The notes under the pieces were generated by a model. The model saw nothing but the letters and a program-made list of their open reading frames with translations. It searched no databases and had not been told where the DNA came from. This document shows positions 34,249 to 42,479 of a DNA stretch of 42,760 bases, piece by piece (position 1 is the stretch's first letter; each line of letters begins with the position of its first letter). This DNA comes from an uncultured Actinomycetes bacterium (lineage in GTDB: Bacteria; Actinomycetota; Actinomycetes; Mycobacteriales; Mycobacteriaceae). Location: NCBI GenBank assembly GCA_903877095.1, contig CAIRCP010000042.1, positions 1 to 42,760 of the forward strand. The letters are read 5' to 3'. The translations under genes and the position numbers were made by a program.

Positions 34249-35048
34249 GGCTTGCGTCTCCCGAACAGAATCCGGCCCTGGAAGTTCCGATAGAGCGCGG
34301 GATGCAGGAAGACCCGCGCCTTCGGGTGGATCTTGAACAGTTCGCTTTCCACGAACGCCACGCCGAACGACCCTTGGAACGCGCGGATCACCTCGGCCTT
34401 GCTGAGGTAGTTGATCCGCTCACTGTTGAGGTAGCCGCGAGTCCATTCGTAGGATTCCTGAGCCGACTTATCCTTGTGGTGCCACATCCGCACACCCGCG
34501 CGGGACAGCAGTTTCAGGTACCAGTCGGGATGGAATGCGGCACCGAACGGAATCTTGGTGTGGCCCTCGATGATGGCGAGGGGCGGCGGGAAGAAGTGCA
34601 GGAACGCCCCGCCCGGTTTTATCACCCGGTATAGCTCGCTGACCATCTCGTCGTAGTTTCCGACGTGCTCGAGGACCATGTCGGAGATCACCACGTCGAA
34701 CGTGCCGTCGTCGAACGGGATGCGGTAGAAGTCCGACGACGACGGCGACAGCCCCACGACCCGTGGGGAGGTTGGCCCGCGCTTCTCCAACTCGATCGAC
34801 CGAACGCGGTCCTCGGCCTTCAACTCCGTCAGAACGGTTTGGTCGTAGGTCGGGTGGTCGAAGTCGACGTCGCAACCGTAAGCGTCGATGCCCCGCCCCA
34901 GGGCTGCCCGCACCAGATGGCCGGAGCCGCATCCGAAGTCGAGCAGCTTTGTGTGCTCATCGACCGTTGTGCCCCGCGCCTGAAGTATCCGCGCAAACCG
35001 GTCGAAACGGGTGTCAGCGGCGGCGTCACGGATCGGTAGGTATTTCAT
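34245..35048 (-). CDS. Class I SAM-dependent methyltransferase (MT1)
   Basis: A 267-residue methyltransferase. SAM-binding motif I LLDFGCGSGHLV, a motif II acidic residue in GCDVDFDHP, and motif IV/V around DGTFDVVISDMVLEHV and VIKPGGAFLHFFPP. The long C-terminal half is typical of sugar or glycan O-methyltransferases found in polysaccharide clusters; the acceptor is unknown. GGAAGG stands 7 nt before the ATG. It follows a second methyltransferase by 52 nt on the same strand. Sampled lines are about 55% GC, against 70-75% in purB, which suggests acquisition. Confidence 0.87.
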   Translation of the reverse strand: MKYLPIRDAAADTRFDRFARILQARGTTVDEHTKLLDFGCGSGHLVRAALGRGIDAYGCDVDFDHPTYDQTVLTELKAEDRVRSIELEKRGPTSPRVVGLSPSSSDFYRIPFDDGTFDVVISDMVLEHVGNYDEMVSELYRVIKPGGAFLHFFPPPLAIIEGHTKIPFGAAFHPDWYLKLLSRAGVRMWHHKDKSAQESYEWTRGYLNSERINYLSKAEVIRAFQGSFGVAFVESELFKIHPKARVFLHPALYRNFQGRILFGRRKP

Positions 35049-35100
35049 CGGTCACCTTCCGGGGGAGTTCACGTTCAGTCGTGGGTATGTGCGTCAGCAG

Positions 35101-36033
35101 CTAATTCTCCGGCAGCCGCGCCTGAATCATCGCTTCGATACAGGTGTAATCGTCGTCGCTGACGTTGCGCCAACGCGGCGCAAGGTCTTCCCGCGGCAAT
35201 CCTTGTTCACGCTGTTGAGCCTCCCGGGTGATTTCGAATCCGCGCTTCTTCATCTCGGTGATGTGGGCCGAGTAGGGCTGGCGGTTGATGAGGAAGGGTT
35301 TATTGCCGACGACCAGCTTCCAGATGGGTTCGGAATACTGCCAGTGGCTGTTCCACGCCTTGGTGTTGAAGTGACTGCGGAAGTCCACCGAGTGCGACAT
35401 CCAGCCGCCCGGCCGCAACCACTGCGCGAATGCGTCGTAGGTACTGGGAAGGTCGTCGACGTGTTCCAGAACCGAATAGGACACGATGAGGTCCACCTCG
35501 TGGCGGCGGATGACGGCGGGATCGCTCCACGGAACTGTGTATTCGATGGTGATGGGGCCGCTGCGACCGTCGGGAGCGGCGATGGCGCGGCGGATATCGG
35601 CCAGGCGAGACTCGGACAGCGTCTCGGCGAGCACGTCGTCGGTCAGGATGTGATGGGGGAATGCCGGCTCGTGGGAATCTCCGGCGTACCCCGTCGAGAC
35701 GGGGGTCCGGTTGCGGAAAAGAGCGACGAGGTCGTCGAGCAGTGCCAGGTTCGATTCGATCTCGGAGTACTTGACGATGTCGAGGGCGTAGTAGGTGTCG
35801 GCGCCAGAGAGCAGAGCAGCCAGGCCTACGCCGAGCGAACCGCCTGGCCCCAATTCTGCGACCGTCTTGGGAATCGTGAAACCCTCGGACTTGTCGAGCA
35901 GAATGAGATGCCTGAGCCACACCGAGTAGCAGTACGTCGCGTTGGCTGTGCTCAGGTGACGTCCGCGGCTGCGCCAGGCGTAAAGGCCCGGAACGTAGGA
36001 CGCCACGCCCTTGATGACGGGTTTCAACTCCAC
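35101..36033 (-). CDS. Class I SAM-dependent methyltransferase (MT2)
   Basis: A 310-residue protein. A SAM-binding motif TVAELGPGGSLGVGL is near residue 75, an acidic YALDIVKY follows, and a VDLIVSYSVLEHVDD segment plus WLRPGGWMSHSVDF mark motifs IV and V. The family is seen in cell-surface polysaccharide clusters; substrate not determined. The GTG at 36033 has GGGGAGG 9 nt upstream; longer readings lack a start with a binding site. With MT1 it forms a two-gene lower-GC unit between purB and the Rv0779c-like gene, where M. tuberculosis has cyp126. Confidence 0.82.
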   Translation of the reverse strand: MELKPVIKGVASYVPGLYAWRSRGRHLSTANATYCYSVWLRHLILLDKSEGFTIPKTVAELGPGGSLGVGLAALLSGADTYYALDIVKYSEIESNLALLDDLVALFRNRTPVSTGYAGDSHEPAFPHHILTDDVLAETLSESRLADIRRAIAAPDGRSGPITIEYTVPWSDPAVIRRHEVDLIVSYSVLEHVDDLPSTYDAFAQWLRPGGWMSHSVDFRSHFNTKAWNSHWQYSEPIWKLVVGNKPFLINRQPYSAHITEMKKRGFEITREAQQREQGLPREDLAPRWRNVSDDDYTCIEAMIQARLPEN

Positions 36034-36088
36034 CTGCAGCGTCCTCCCCGGGAGTCGATTCGGCTTCAACGGATGTGGCAGGACGGTA

Positions 36089-36742
36089 TCACTGGTGACG
36101 ATTGACCTCCGCGTTGTACCCCGCTGGCTTGACCCGGGCCACCCCCGCGGACCGCAATTCCAGGGCCGCAAAGCCGCGCACCGCCACCGGATCGAGCCGC
36201 CGCCAGGCGCCGACCGGGTCCGGACTGACCTCGGTCAACCGGCGCAGCGGACGGTTGGCCAGCGCCCGCAGCGCCAGCAGTTGCTCGCCGGCCGGGGTCT
36301 GCGCCAGCGCGATGACGGTCCACTTGCGGCGGAAGAACCGGATCCTCATGAACAGCCACGGCATCCCGATCGCCATGATGGGCGGGGCGGCCACGGCGAT
36401 GGCCAGGAGCACCGCCAGCCAGGTGGCCGTCGTATTGAGGTTCTGCCCGGCGCCGGCCAGGTCCAGCGCCGCCTCGCTGGCGGCCCGCAGAGGTTTGGCC
36501 ACCGTGTCGCCGACCAGCGGGATACGGTCCGCGCTGTCGCCGGCGGAATTGAGGTTCTCGGAGATCCCGTTGGCGCTGTCGTTGACCTGGCGGCCGACGC
36601 CGGCGATGGCGGCGATGGCATGGTGCACCGCCAGACCGACCATCACCCAGACGGTGATCCACGCCGCCGCCAGGACATCGCTGATGAGCTGGCCCGTCAT
36701 CCGAACCGGGGTAGTGGCATAAGGCAGGAAACGCGACTTCAT
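36089..36742 (-). CDS. Two-helix membrane protein (Rv0779c-like)
   Basis: A 217-residue membrane protein of unknown function. Hydrophobic segments at about residues 23-50 (AAWITVWVMVGLAVHHAIAA) and 109-135 (LAVLLAIAVAAPPIMAIGMP) flank a roughly 60-residue extracytoplasmic region. The C-terminal 80 residues are basic and cytoplasmic. The start at 36742 is chosen over the upstream ATG at 36772 because the latter adds ten residues without a binding site. Its placement just before purC, divergently, matches Rv0779c. Confidence 0.8.
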   Translation of the reverse strand: MKSRFLPYATTPVRMTGQLISDVLAAAWITVWVMVGLAVHHAIAAIAGVGRQVNDSANGISENLNSAGDSADRIPLVGDTVAKPLRAASEAALDLAGAGQNLNTTATWLAVLLAIAVAAPPIMAIGMPWLFMRIRFFRRKWTVIALAQTPAGEQLLALRALANRPLRRLTEVSPDPVGAWRRLDPVAVRGFAALELRSAGVARVKPAGYNAEVNRHQ

Positions 36743-36779
36743 GGCACGATCCCAACACAGTGCGGAACCCACCGGCCGA

Positions 36780-36785
36780 TAGGCT
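36780..36785 (+). promoter_or_regulatory. -10 box of purC
   Basis: TAGGCT, 6 nt before the purC GTG at 36792; leaderless arrangement. Confidence 0.5.
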
Positions 36786-36791
36786 GGCGCG

Positions 36792-37682
36792 GTGCGTCCT
36801 CCCCTGACCGACTACCTCCATCTGGCCAGTGGCAAAGTGCGGGAGCTCTACCGCATCGACGACGACCACCTGCTGTTCGTCGCCACCGACCGCATTTCGG
36901 CATTCGACTACATCCTGGACACCCTGATCCCGGACAAAGGCCGCATCCTGACCGCGATGAGCGTGTTCTTCTTCGATCTGGTCGACGCGCCGAATCACCT
37001 CGCGGGCCCGCCCGATGACCCTCGGATCCCCGCCGAGGTGCTGGGGCGCGCCTTGGTGGTGCGCCGCCTGGACATGGACCCGGTCGAATGCGTCGCCCGC
37101 GGCTATCTGACCGGCTCCGGGCTGCTGGATTACCAGCGGACCGGCGCGGTGTGCGGCATCGAGTTGCCGCCCGGGCTGATGGAGGCAAGTAAGTTCGCCG
37201 AGCCGCTGTTCACCCCCGCCACCAAGGCAGAACTCGGGGCGCACGACGAGAACATCTCCTTCCAGCGAATGGAAGAACTGGTGGGGCCCGAGCGGGCGGA
37301 GCAGTTGCGCGACCTGACGTTGCAGACCTATCGCCAAGCCGCCGACCACGCGCTGACCAAGGGAATCATCATCGCCGACACCAAATTCGAATTCGGCAGC
37401 GACGCTGAAGGCCGCCTCGTCCTGGCCGACGAGGTGTTCACCCCCGATTCCTCCCGATACTGGCCTGCCGACACCTACGAAGAGGGATCGGTGCAGCCCA
37501 GCTTCGACAAGCAGTTCGTCCGCAACTGGCTCACCGGCCCGGAGTCAGGGTGGGACAGGCACGGATCGAAACCCCCGCCGCCGCTGCCGCCTGACATCGT
37601 CGAGGCCACCCGCGCCCGGTATATCGAAGCCTACGAACGGATTTCGGGTCTCATCTTCGCTGACTGGGTCGGTGGCCGATGA
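36792..37682 (+). CDS. purC: SAICAR synthetase PurC
   Basis: A 296-residue phosphoribosylaminoimidazole-succinocarboxamide synthase: CAIR + aspartate + ATP to SAICAR. Motifs: [11 protein letters not shown] (phosphate loop), [37 protein letters not shown] and [13 protein letters not shown]. Length equals mycobacterial PurC as I recall. GTG start without a binding site, TAGGCT just upstream. The stop overlaps the ATG of the peptidase gene (ATGA), so the two are co-translated. Confidence 0.97.
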   Translation: MRPPLTDYLHLASGKVRELYRIDDDHLLFVATDRISAFDYILDTLIPDKGRILTAMSVFFFDLVDAPNHLAGPPDDPRIPAEVLGRALVVRRLDMDPVECVARGYLTGSGLLDYQRTGAVCGIELPPGLMEASKFAEPLFTPATKAELGAHDENISFQRMEELVGPERAEQLRDLTLQTYRQAADHALTKGIIIADTKFEFGSDAEGRLVLADEVFTPDSSRYWPADTYEEGSVQPSFDKQFVRNWLTGPESGWDRHGSKPPPPLPPDIVEATRARYIEAYERISGLIFADWVGGR

Positions 37683-39823
37683 GCGCGCAGCAGCCCCGGG
37701 CCGTCGGGGCTCCCGTCGCCAAACGGATCGAGACCAGGCGCCTGCACCACGGCGACGAGTTCATCGACCCCTACGAGTGGCTGCGCGACAAGTCCGATCC
37801 GGAAGTGATCGCCCACATCGAGGCGGAGAACGCCCACGTCGAGGAGGCCACTGCCGATCAGGAACCGTTGCGGCAGAGGATCTTCGAGGAGATCAAGGCG
37901 CGCACCAAGGAAACCGACCTGTCGGTTCCGCTGCGACGCGGCCAGTGGTGGTACTACGGCCGGAGCTTCGAGGGTAAGCAGTACGGAGTGCACTGCCGCT
38001 GTCCCATCTCGGGTCCGGACGACTGGAATCCCCCGGTGTTCGACGAGCACACCGACATCCCGGGGGAGCAGGTGCTGCTCGACGAGAATGTTGAAGCCGA
38101 CGGCCACGAATTCTTCGCCGTCGGCGCCAGCGCGGTCAGCCCGGACGGCAATGTGCTGGCCTACTCGGTCGACATCAAGGGTGATGAGCGATACACGTTG
38201 CGGTTCAAGGACTTACGAACCGAGGAGATATATCCTGACCGCATCACCGGAATCTCGGCGGGTGTCACCTGGGCCGCCGACAGCGCGACTACCTACTACA
38301 CGACCGTCGACGACGCCTGGCGTCCGGACACCGTATGGCGGCATCGGCTGGGTCACACCGGGCATGACGAGCAGGTGTTCAACGAGCCCGACGAACGGTT
38401 CTGGGTAGCGGTCGGACGAACTCGGAGCAACGCGTTCATCATCATCGCCGCCGGATCCTCGATCACCTCGGAAGTGCGGCTGGCCGACGCCGACGACCCC
38501 GAGGCACTGTTCACCGTCGTGCTGCCGCGCCGCGAGGGTGTCGAGTACAGCGTCGAGCACGCCGTCGTCGGCGGTCAGGACCGTCTCCTGATCCTGCACA
38601 ACGACGGTGCCCCGAATTTCACGCTGGTGGAGGCGCCCGCCGATGATCCCGCCGCGCAGCGCACCCTGATCCCCGCGCGCGACGACGTGCGCCTTGAGGA
38701 CGTGGACGCGTTCTCCGATCACCTGGTGGTGCACTACCGCCGAGATGCGTTGCCCAAGCTGCAGCTATGGCCGATCGACGGCGACGGCGACGGCTACGGA
38801 ACGCCTGCGGAGATCACCTTCGATTCGGAGTTGATGGCCTGCGGCCTCGGCGGCAACCCCAACTGGGACAGCCCGCGGCTGCGGATCGGCGCCACGTCGT
38901 TTCTCACCCCGATGCGCATCTACGACATGGACCTCGCCACCGGGGAGCGGACGCTCCTGCGCGAACAGCCGGTGCTGGGCGATTACCGGCGTGATGACTA
39001 CGTGGAGCGCCGCGACTGGGCGGTCGCCGACGACGGCACCCGCATCCCCGTGTCGCTGATGTACCGGCGCGGAATCGAGTTCCCCGCTCCGGCCGTGCTT
39101 TACGGCTACGGAGCCTACGAGTCCAGCGAGGACCCCCGCTTCTCCATCGCCCGGCTGTCCCTGCTGGACCGCGGGATGGTGTTCGCGGTCGCGCACATCC
39201 GCGGCGGGGGCGAAATGGGCCGGATGTGGTACGAACGCGGCAAGCTGCTGGAGAAGAAGAACACCTTCACCGACTTCATCAGCGCCGCAGAGCATCTCGT
39301 CGACTCCGGCATCACCGGGCCGCAGCACCTGGTGGCACTGGGCGGCAGTGCCGGCGGCCTGCTGATGGGCGCGGTGGCCAACATGGCCCCGCACCTTTTC
39401 GCCGGCATCCTGGCCGTCGTCCCCTTCGTCGATCCGTTGACGACGATCCTCGATCCATCGCTGCCGCTGACGGTGACCGAGTGGGACGAATGGGGAAATC
39501 CACTGGAGGACCGCGACGTCTACTTCTACATGAAGTCCTATTCGCCGTATGAGAACGTCGAGGCCAAGGAATACCCGGCCATCCTGGCGATGACGTCCTT
39601 CAACGACACCCGAGTGTTCTACGTGGAACCGGCGAAATGGGTTGCCGCACTTCGGCATGTGAATACCGACGGCCATCCGGTGCTGCTGCGCACAAAGATG
39701 GCGGCCGGGCACGGCGGTACCAGCGGACGCTACGAACGGTGGAAGGAAACGGCGTTCGAGTACGCCTGGATGCTGGCGACCGCCGATCCGGACAGGTTCG
39801 GTCCGAGAGGACTACGCCACTAA
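37679..39823 (+). CDS. ptrB: Oligopeptidase B / prolyl-oligopeptidase family (S9) PtrB
   Basis: A 714-residue cytosolic serine peptidase. The N-terminal part is a seven-bladed propeller following [20 protein letters not shown]; the C-terminal hydrolase domain has GGSAGG (nucleophile Ser), Asp in SFNDTRV and His in [21 protein letters not shown] is the family's conserved loop. It cleaves short peptides, usually after Arg or Lys. The frame is intact, whereas M. tuberculosis has two adjacent frames here (ptrBa/ptrBb, Rv0781/Rv0782) as I recall. Coupled to purC by ATGA. Its stop overlaps the stop of the convergent sugar epimerase gene. Confidence 0.95.
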   Translation: MSAQQPRAVGAPVAKRIETRRLHHGDEFIDPYEWLRDKSDPEVIAHIEAENAHVEEATADQEPLRQRIFEEIKARTKETDLSVPLRRGQWWYYGRSFEGKQYGVHCRCPISGPDDWNPPVFDEHTDIPGEQVLLDENVEADGHEFFAVGASAVSPDGNVLAYSVDIKGDERYTLRFKDLRTEEIYPDRITGISAGVTWAADSATTYYTTVDDAWRPDTVWRHRLGHTGHDEQVFNEPDERFWVAVGRTRSNAFIIIAAGSSITSEVRLADADDPEALFTVVLPRREGVEYSVEHAVVGGQDRLLILHNDGAPNFTLVEAPADDPAAQRTLIPARDDVRLEDVDAFSDHLVVHYRRDALPKLQLWPIDGDGDGYGTPAEITFDSELMACGLGGNPNWDSPRLRIGATSFLTPMRIYDMDLATGERTLLREQPVLGDYRRDDYVERRDWAVADDGTRIPVSLMYRRGIEFPAPAVLYGYGAYESSEDPRFSIARLSLLDRGMVFAVAHIRGGGEMGRMWYERGKLLEKKNTFTDFISAAEHLVDSGITGPQHLVALGGSAGGLLMGAVANMAPHLFAGILAVVPFVDPLTTILDPSLPLTVTEWDEWGNPLEDRDVYFYMKSYSPYENVEAKEYPAILAMTSFNDTRVFYVEPAKWVAALRHVNTDGHPVLLRTKMAAGHGGTSGRYERWKETAFEYAWMLATADPDRFGPRGLRH

Positions 39824-40755
39824 ACCTCAGCCAGGCTTTGGAGGTACCACTGATAAGTGCGACGCAAACCGTCTTCGAATCCGATCTCGTGGCGCCACCC
39901 AGCTTCGTGCAGCCGGGTTACGTCAAGAAGTTTTCTCGGCATGCCGCTTGGTTTGGAAGCGTCGAAAACCAGTTCCCCTTCGTAGCCGACGACGGTCTTC
40001 ATCGCCTCGGCCAGTTCTCTGATTGAAATATCCTCGCCGGTCCCTATATTCAAGAATTGCGCTTCATTGTAGTGTTCAAGGAACCAGACAACCGCACTGG
40101 CTAAATCGTCCACGTGGAGGAATTCGCGACGGGCGAGTCCGTCACCCCAGATGACGACTTCGCTTTGCGATTCGAGTTTGGCTCGATGTAAACGGGTCAT
40201 CAGGGCCGGGATCACATGCGACGAGCCGACGTCGAAATTATCGTTCTCGCCGAAGATATTCGTCGGCACACAGCTATTGAAATCCAGTCCGAACTGCTCT
40301 CGGACGAACTCGCACAATTTGACGCCGGCGATCTTCGCCAAAGCGTAGGCCTCATTTGTCGGTTCAGGCTTGCCGTCAAGCAGAAATTCCTCCCGCATCG
40401 GCTGCGGGCAACCCCTCGGATACATGCACGAACTGGCCAGGAACAGGAACCTTTTGACGTCGAATTCTTTTGCAGCCCAAATGAGGTTGTTCTGGATCTG
40501 CAAATTCTCGTAGAGGAATTCGGCCTGGTGCGTCATGTTGGCGTGAATGCCGCCGACCCTGGCGGCGCTGTCGACGACGTACTCCGGCCGATGGTCGTCG
40601 AAGAAGGCTCGCACTGCTCGACCATCCGTCAGATCGAGTTCCGATCGGCTGCGCAGAATCAGATTGCTGAAACCCTCGGCTCGGAGTTTCCGGACTATCG
40701 CGGAGCCGACCATGCCCCGATGCCCGGCAACGTAAATTTTAGACGATCTCTCCAA
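39820..40755 (-). CDS. fcl: GDP-L-fucose synthase / ColC-like epimerase-reductase
   Basis: A 311-residue extended SDR of the GMER family. Motifs: VAGHRGMVGSAI (NADP binding), SSCMYP with the catalytic Ser and the epimerisation Cys, YALAK (Tyr-x3-Lys), and the His in NFDVGSSHVIP as epimerisation partner. All are retained, so 3,5-epimerase plus 4-reductase chemistry is expected. With a normal GDP-4-keto-6-deoxymannose substrate it would make GDP-L-fucose; following a ColD-type enzyme it would act as ColC, making GDP-L-colitose. It uses a TTG start with AAGGTG upstream, 15 nt after the ColD-like gene. GC content is far below the flanking ptrB. Confidence 0.9.
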   Translation of the reverse strand: MERSSKIYVAGHRGMVGSAIVRKLRAEGFSNLILRSRSELDLTDGRAVRAFFDDHRPEYVVDSAARVGGIHANMTHQAEFLYENLQIQNNLIWAAKEFDVKRFLFLASSCMYPRGCPQPMREEFLLDGKPEPTNEAYALAKIAGVKLCEFVREQFGLDFNSCVPTNIFGENDNFDVGSSHVIPALMTRLHRAKLESQSEVVIWGDGLARREFLHVDDLASAVVWFLEHYNEAQFLNIGTGEDISIRELAEAMKTVVGYEGELVFDASKPSGMPRKLLDVTRLHEAGWRHEIGFEDGLRRTYQWYLQSLAEV

Positions 40756-40770
40756 TTTGCGTCACGCACC

Positions 40771-41937
40771 TTAATCTTGAAGAAGTTCCGCAAGTAACGT
40801 CAATTCCTGCTCCGTCAATTCCGGATTATTCCCGAAGTAGAAGCCGTTCGCATGGATCAAGTCCGAGTTCGGAAGAATGGCAGGCTCGTTGAAGTATTTT
40901 CGATAGAACGGCTGCCTGGTCATATTGCCGGCGATGACCGGGCGAATCTCAACCCCTGCGTCAATGAATTTTTGCTTGTAGTCCGCAGCGATTTGCGGAG
41001 TTCGGCAAATCACCGGCATCGCGAAGTTGGACACCACTTCCATGTGCCCCACATCCTGACCGAAAAACCTGTCGTTCGAGCTGAGTGCCTCACTCAGAAG
41101 GGCGTAGTTTTCCGCCCGCCGACTGACGATTTCGTCCCAGTATTGCACCTGCAGCGTGCCCAGAAAGCCCGTTATCTCCGTCGGCCGAAAATTGCTGGCC
41201 AGGTCGTAGAATGTGTATCTGGCATAGAAGTCATCAACATCAGCGGCACCGCGCAATTTTGCCTGGGACTCGGCCGAAAGATTTCGGTCCCAGCCGTGGG
41301 CGCGACCCATGACCAGTTGTTCATATAGCTCGTCGTCATCCGTGACGACCATTCCTCCTTCAATCGTCGAGAGGTGATGACCGACGAAGAAAGAGAATGT
41401 GGCGGCTGATCCAAAATTTCCCAGAAGTGTGCCGTCGACCCTTGAGCCGAGAGATTCGCAGTTGTCTTCCAGCAGCTCGACTCCCGACTCTGCGCAGAGA
41501 TTTTTTATCCCCGTGAGGTCGTCGCAAAAACCGAGCACGTTGGTGATGAACAGGCCTTTGAGGCCGTCGATCTTCTCGCTCAACGTGGCAGGTGAGACGT
41601 TCAACGTTCCCAGCTCGCAGTCGATCGGCACCGGCTCCAAACCTAATTGAATGATCGGCATCACGTTCGTCGGCCAGGTGAGGGCTGAGAAGCCGACTTT
41701 GTCGCCCGGCTTGAACCGGCCGGCATTGAGCATCGACTGAATTAAGAGCAAATCCGCTACGCTACCGTTGTCAACGCAAACGGCATGTTTTCTTCCTTGC
41801 TTTGCTGCGAAGACCTCTTCGAACCGGCGGCAGTGGATATCCATACTGAAAATATCCTGCTCGAGGACGAAATCTGCGAGCGCCCGTTTCGTTTCGTACT
41901 CATGATAGAAGGTGGACTTCATGAGCTTTATGGTCAC
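40771..41937 (-). CDS. ColD-like GDP-4-keto-6-deoxymannose 3-dehydratase
   Basis: A 388-residue DegT/DnrJ/EryC1/StrS-fold PLP enzyme. The position of the PLP-Lys is occupied by His: SFFVGHHLSTIEGG, where the second His is residue 188 counted from the GTG at 41937. E. coli ColD, also 388 residues, uses His188 the same way and removes the 3-hydroxyl of GDP-4-keto-6-deoxymannose with PLP and glutamate. Other ColD-like blocks are LLEDNCESLGS, RAHGWDRNLS, EIRPVIAGN and NGFYFGNNPEL. No Cys cluster suggesting the iron-sulphur E1/RfbH type is visible. GGGAG precedes the GTG. It lies between gmd and the epimerase-reductase, in about 50-55% GC DNA. Confidence 0.85.
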   Translation of the reverse strand: MTIKLMKSTFYHEYETKRALADFVLEQDIFSMDIHCRRFEEVFAAKQGRKHAVCVDNGSVADLLLIQSMLNAGRFKPGDKVGFSALTWPTNVMPIIQLGLEPVPIDCELGTLNVSPATLSEKIDGLKGLFITNVLGFCDDLTGIKNLCAESGVELLEDNCESLGSRVDGTLLGNFGSAATFSFFVGHHLSTIEGGMVVTDDDELYEQLVMGRAHGWDRNLSAESQAKLRGAADVDDFYARYTFYDLASNFRPTEITGFLGTLQVQYWDEIVSRRAENYALLSEALSSNDRFFGQDVGHMEVVSNFAMPVICRTPQIAADYKQKFIDAGVEIRPVIAGNMTRQPFYRKYFNEPAILPNSDLIHANGFYFGNNPELTEQELTLLAELLQD

Positions 41938-41975
41938 AACTGCTCCCGTTCTATATCGGTCGAGGTAATCGAGCG

Positions 41976-42479
41976 TCAGATTGCGCTGGGTGCTTCCCAC
42001 CAGTCGAGCGGGACTTTATCGATCCACGGGCGCCCGGCATGTTCGAGAGCTTCGATATCTGCATCGACCATCAGGCGCGCGAGGTCGCGCCCATTCACCG
42101 TCGGCACCCAGTCGAGTTTCTCTCGGGCCTTTGTAGCATCCCCGATGAGTGCGTCGACCTCGGTGGGACGAAGGTAGCGCTCGTCCATGCGGACGTGGTC
42201 TCGCCACGATAATCCCGCGTGTTCGAAGGCGGCTTCGAGGAACTCCCGCACAGTGATACCGACGCCAGTGGCGAGCACATAGTCATCGGGCTCGTCAGCT
42301 TGCAGCATGCGCCACATGCCCTCGACGTACTCGGGGGCGTAACCCCAATCCCGGACCGCGTCGAGATTCCCCAAGTAGACGCTGTCCTGCTTGCCTGCCC
42401 TGATTGCGGCCACCGCGCGGCTGATCTTTCGTGTCACGAAAGTTTCACCTCGCCGCGGAGACTCATGATTGAAGAGGAT
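41976..42479 (-). pseudogene. gmd: gmd (GDP-mannose 4,6-dehydratase), 5' half cut off by IS30
   Basis: The remaining 167 residues begin at [18 protein letters not shown] and continue through [23 protein letters not shown] and [17 protein letters not shown], the C-terminal half of Gmd, which is normally about 340 residues. The Rossmann motif and the catalytic Tyr-x3-Lys are therefore missing. At 42479/42480 Gmd homology stops and the IS sequence begins, with the expected Gly codon before ILFNH replaced. The remainder of gmd would lie past the IS, beyond the window. Gmd makes GDP-4-keto-6-deoxymannose, the substrate for the two genes that follow 38 nt downstream, so the supply must come from another copy or the pathway is off. 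Confidence 0.85.

Noticed and set aside
40771..41937. Ordinary sugar aminotransferase (DegT/WecE/perosamine synthase)
   Set aside because: The PLP-lysine position is His188, which rules out a normal aminotransferase mechanism and points to 3-dehydration.
40771..41937. RfbH-type CDP-sugar E1 dehydrase
   Set aside because: That group also has His but needs a Cys-rich iron-sulphur site, which I do not see, and the neighbours use GDP sugars.
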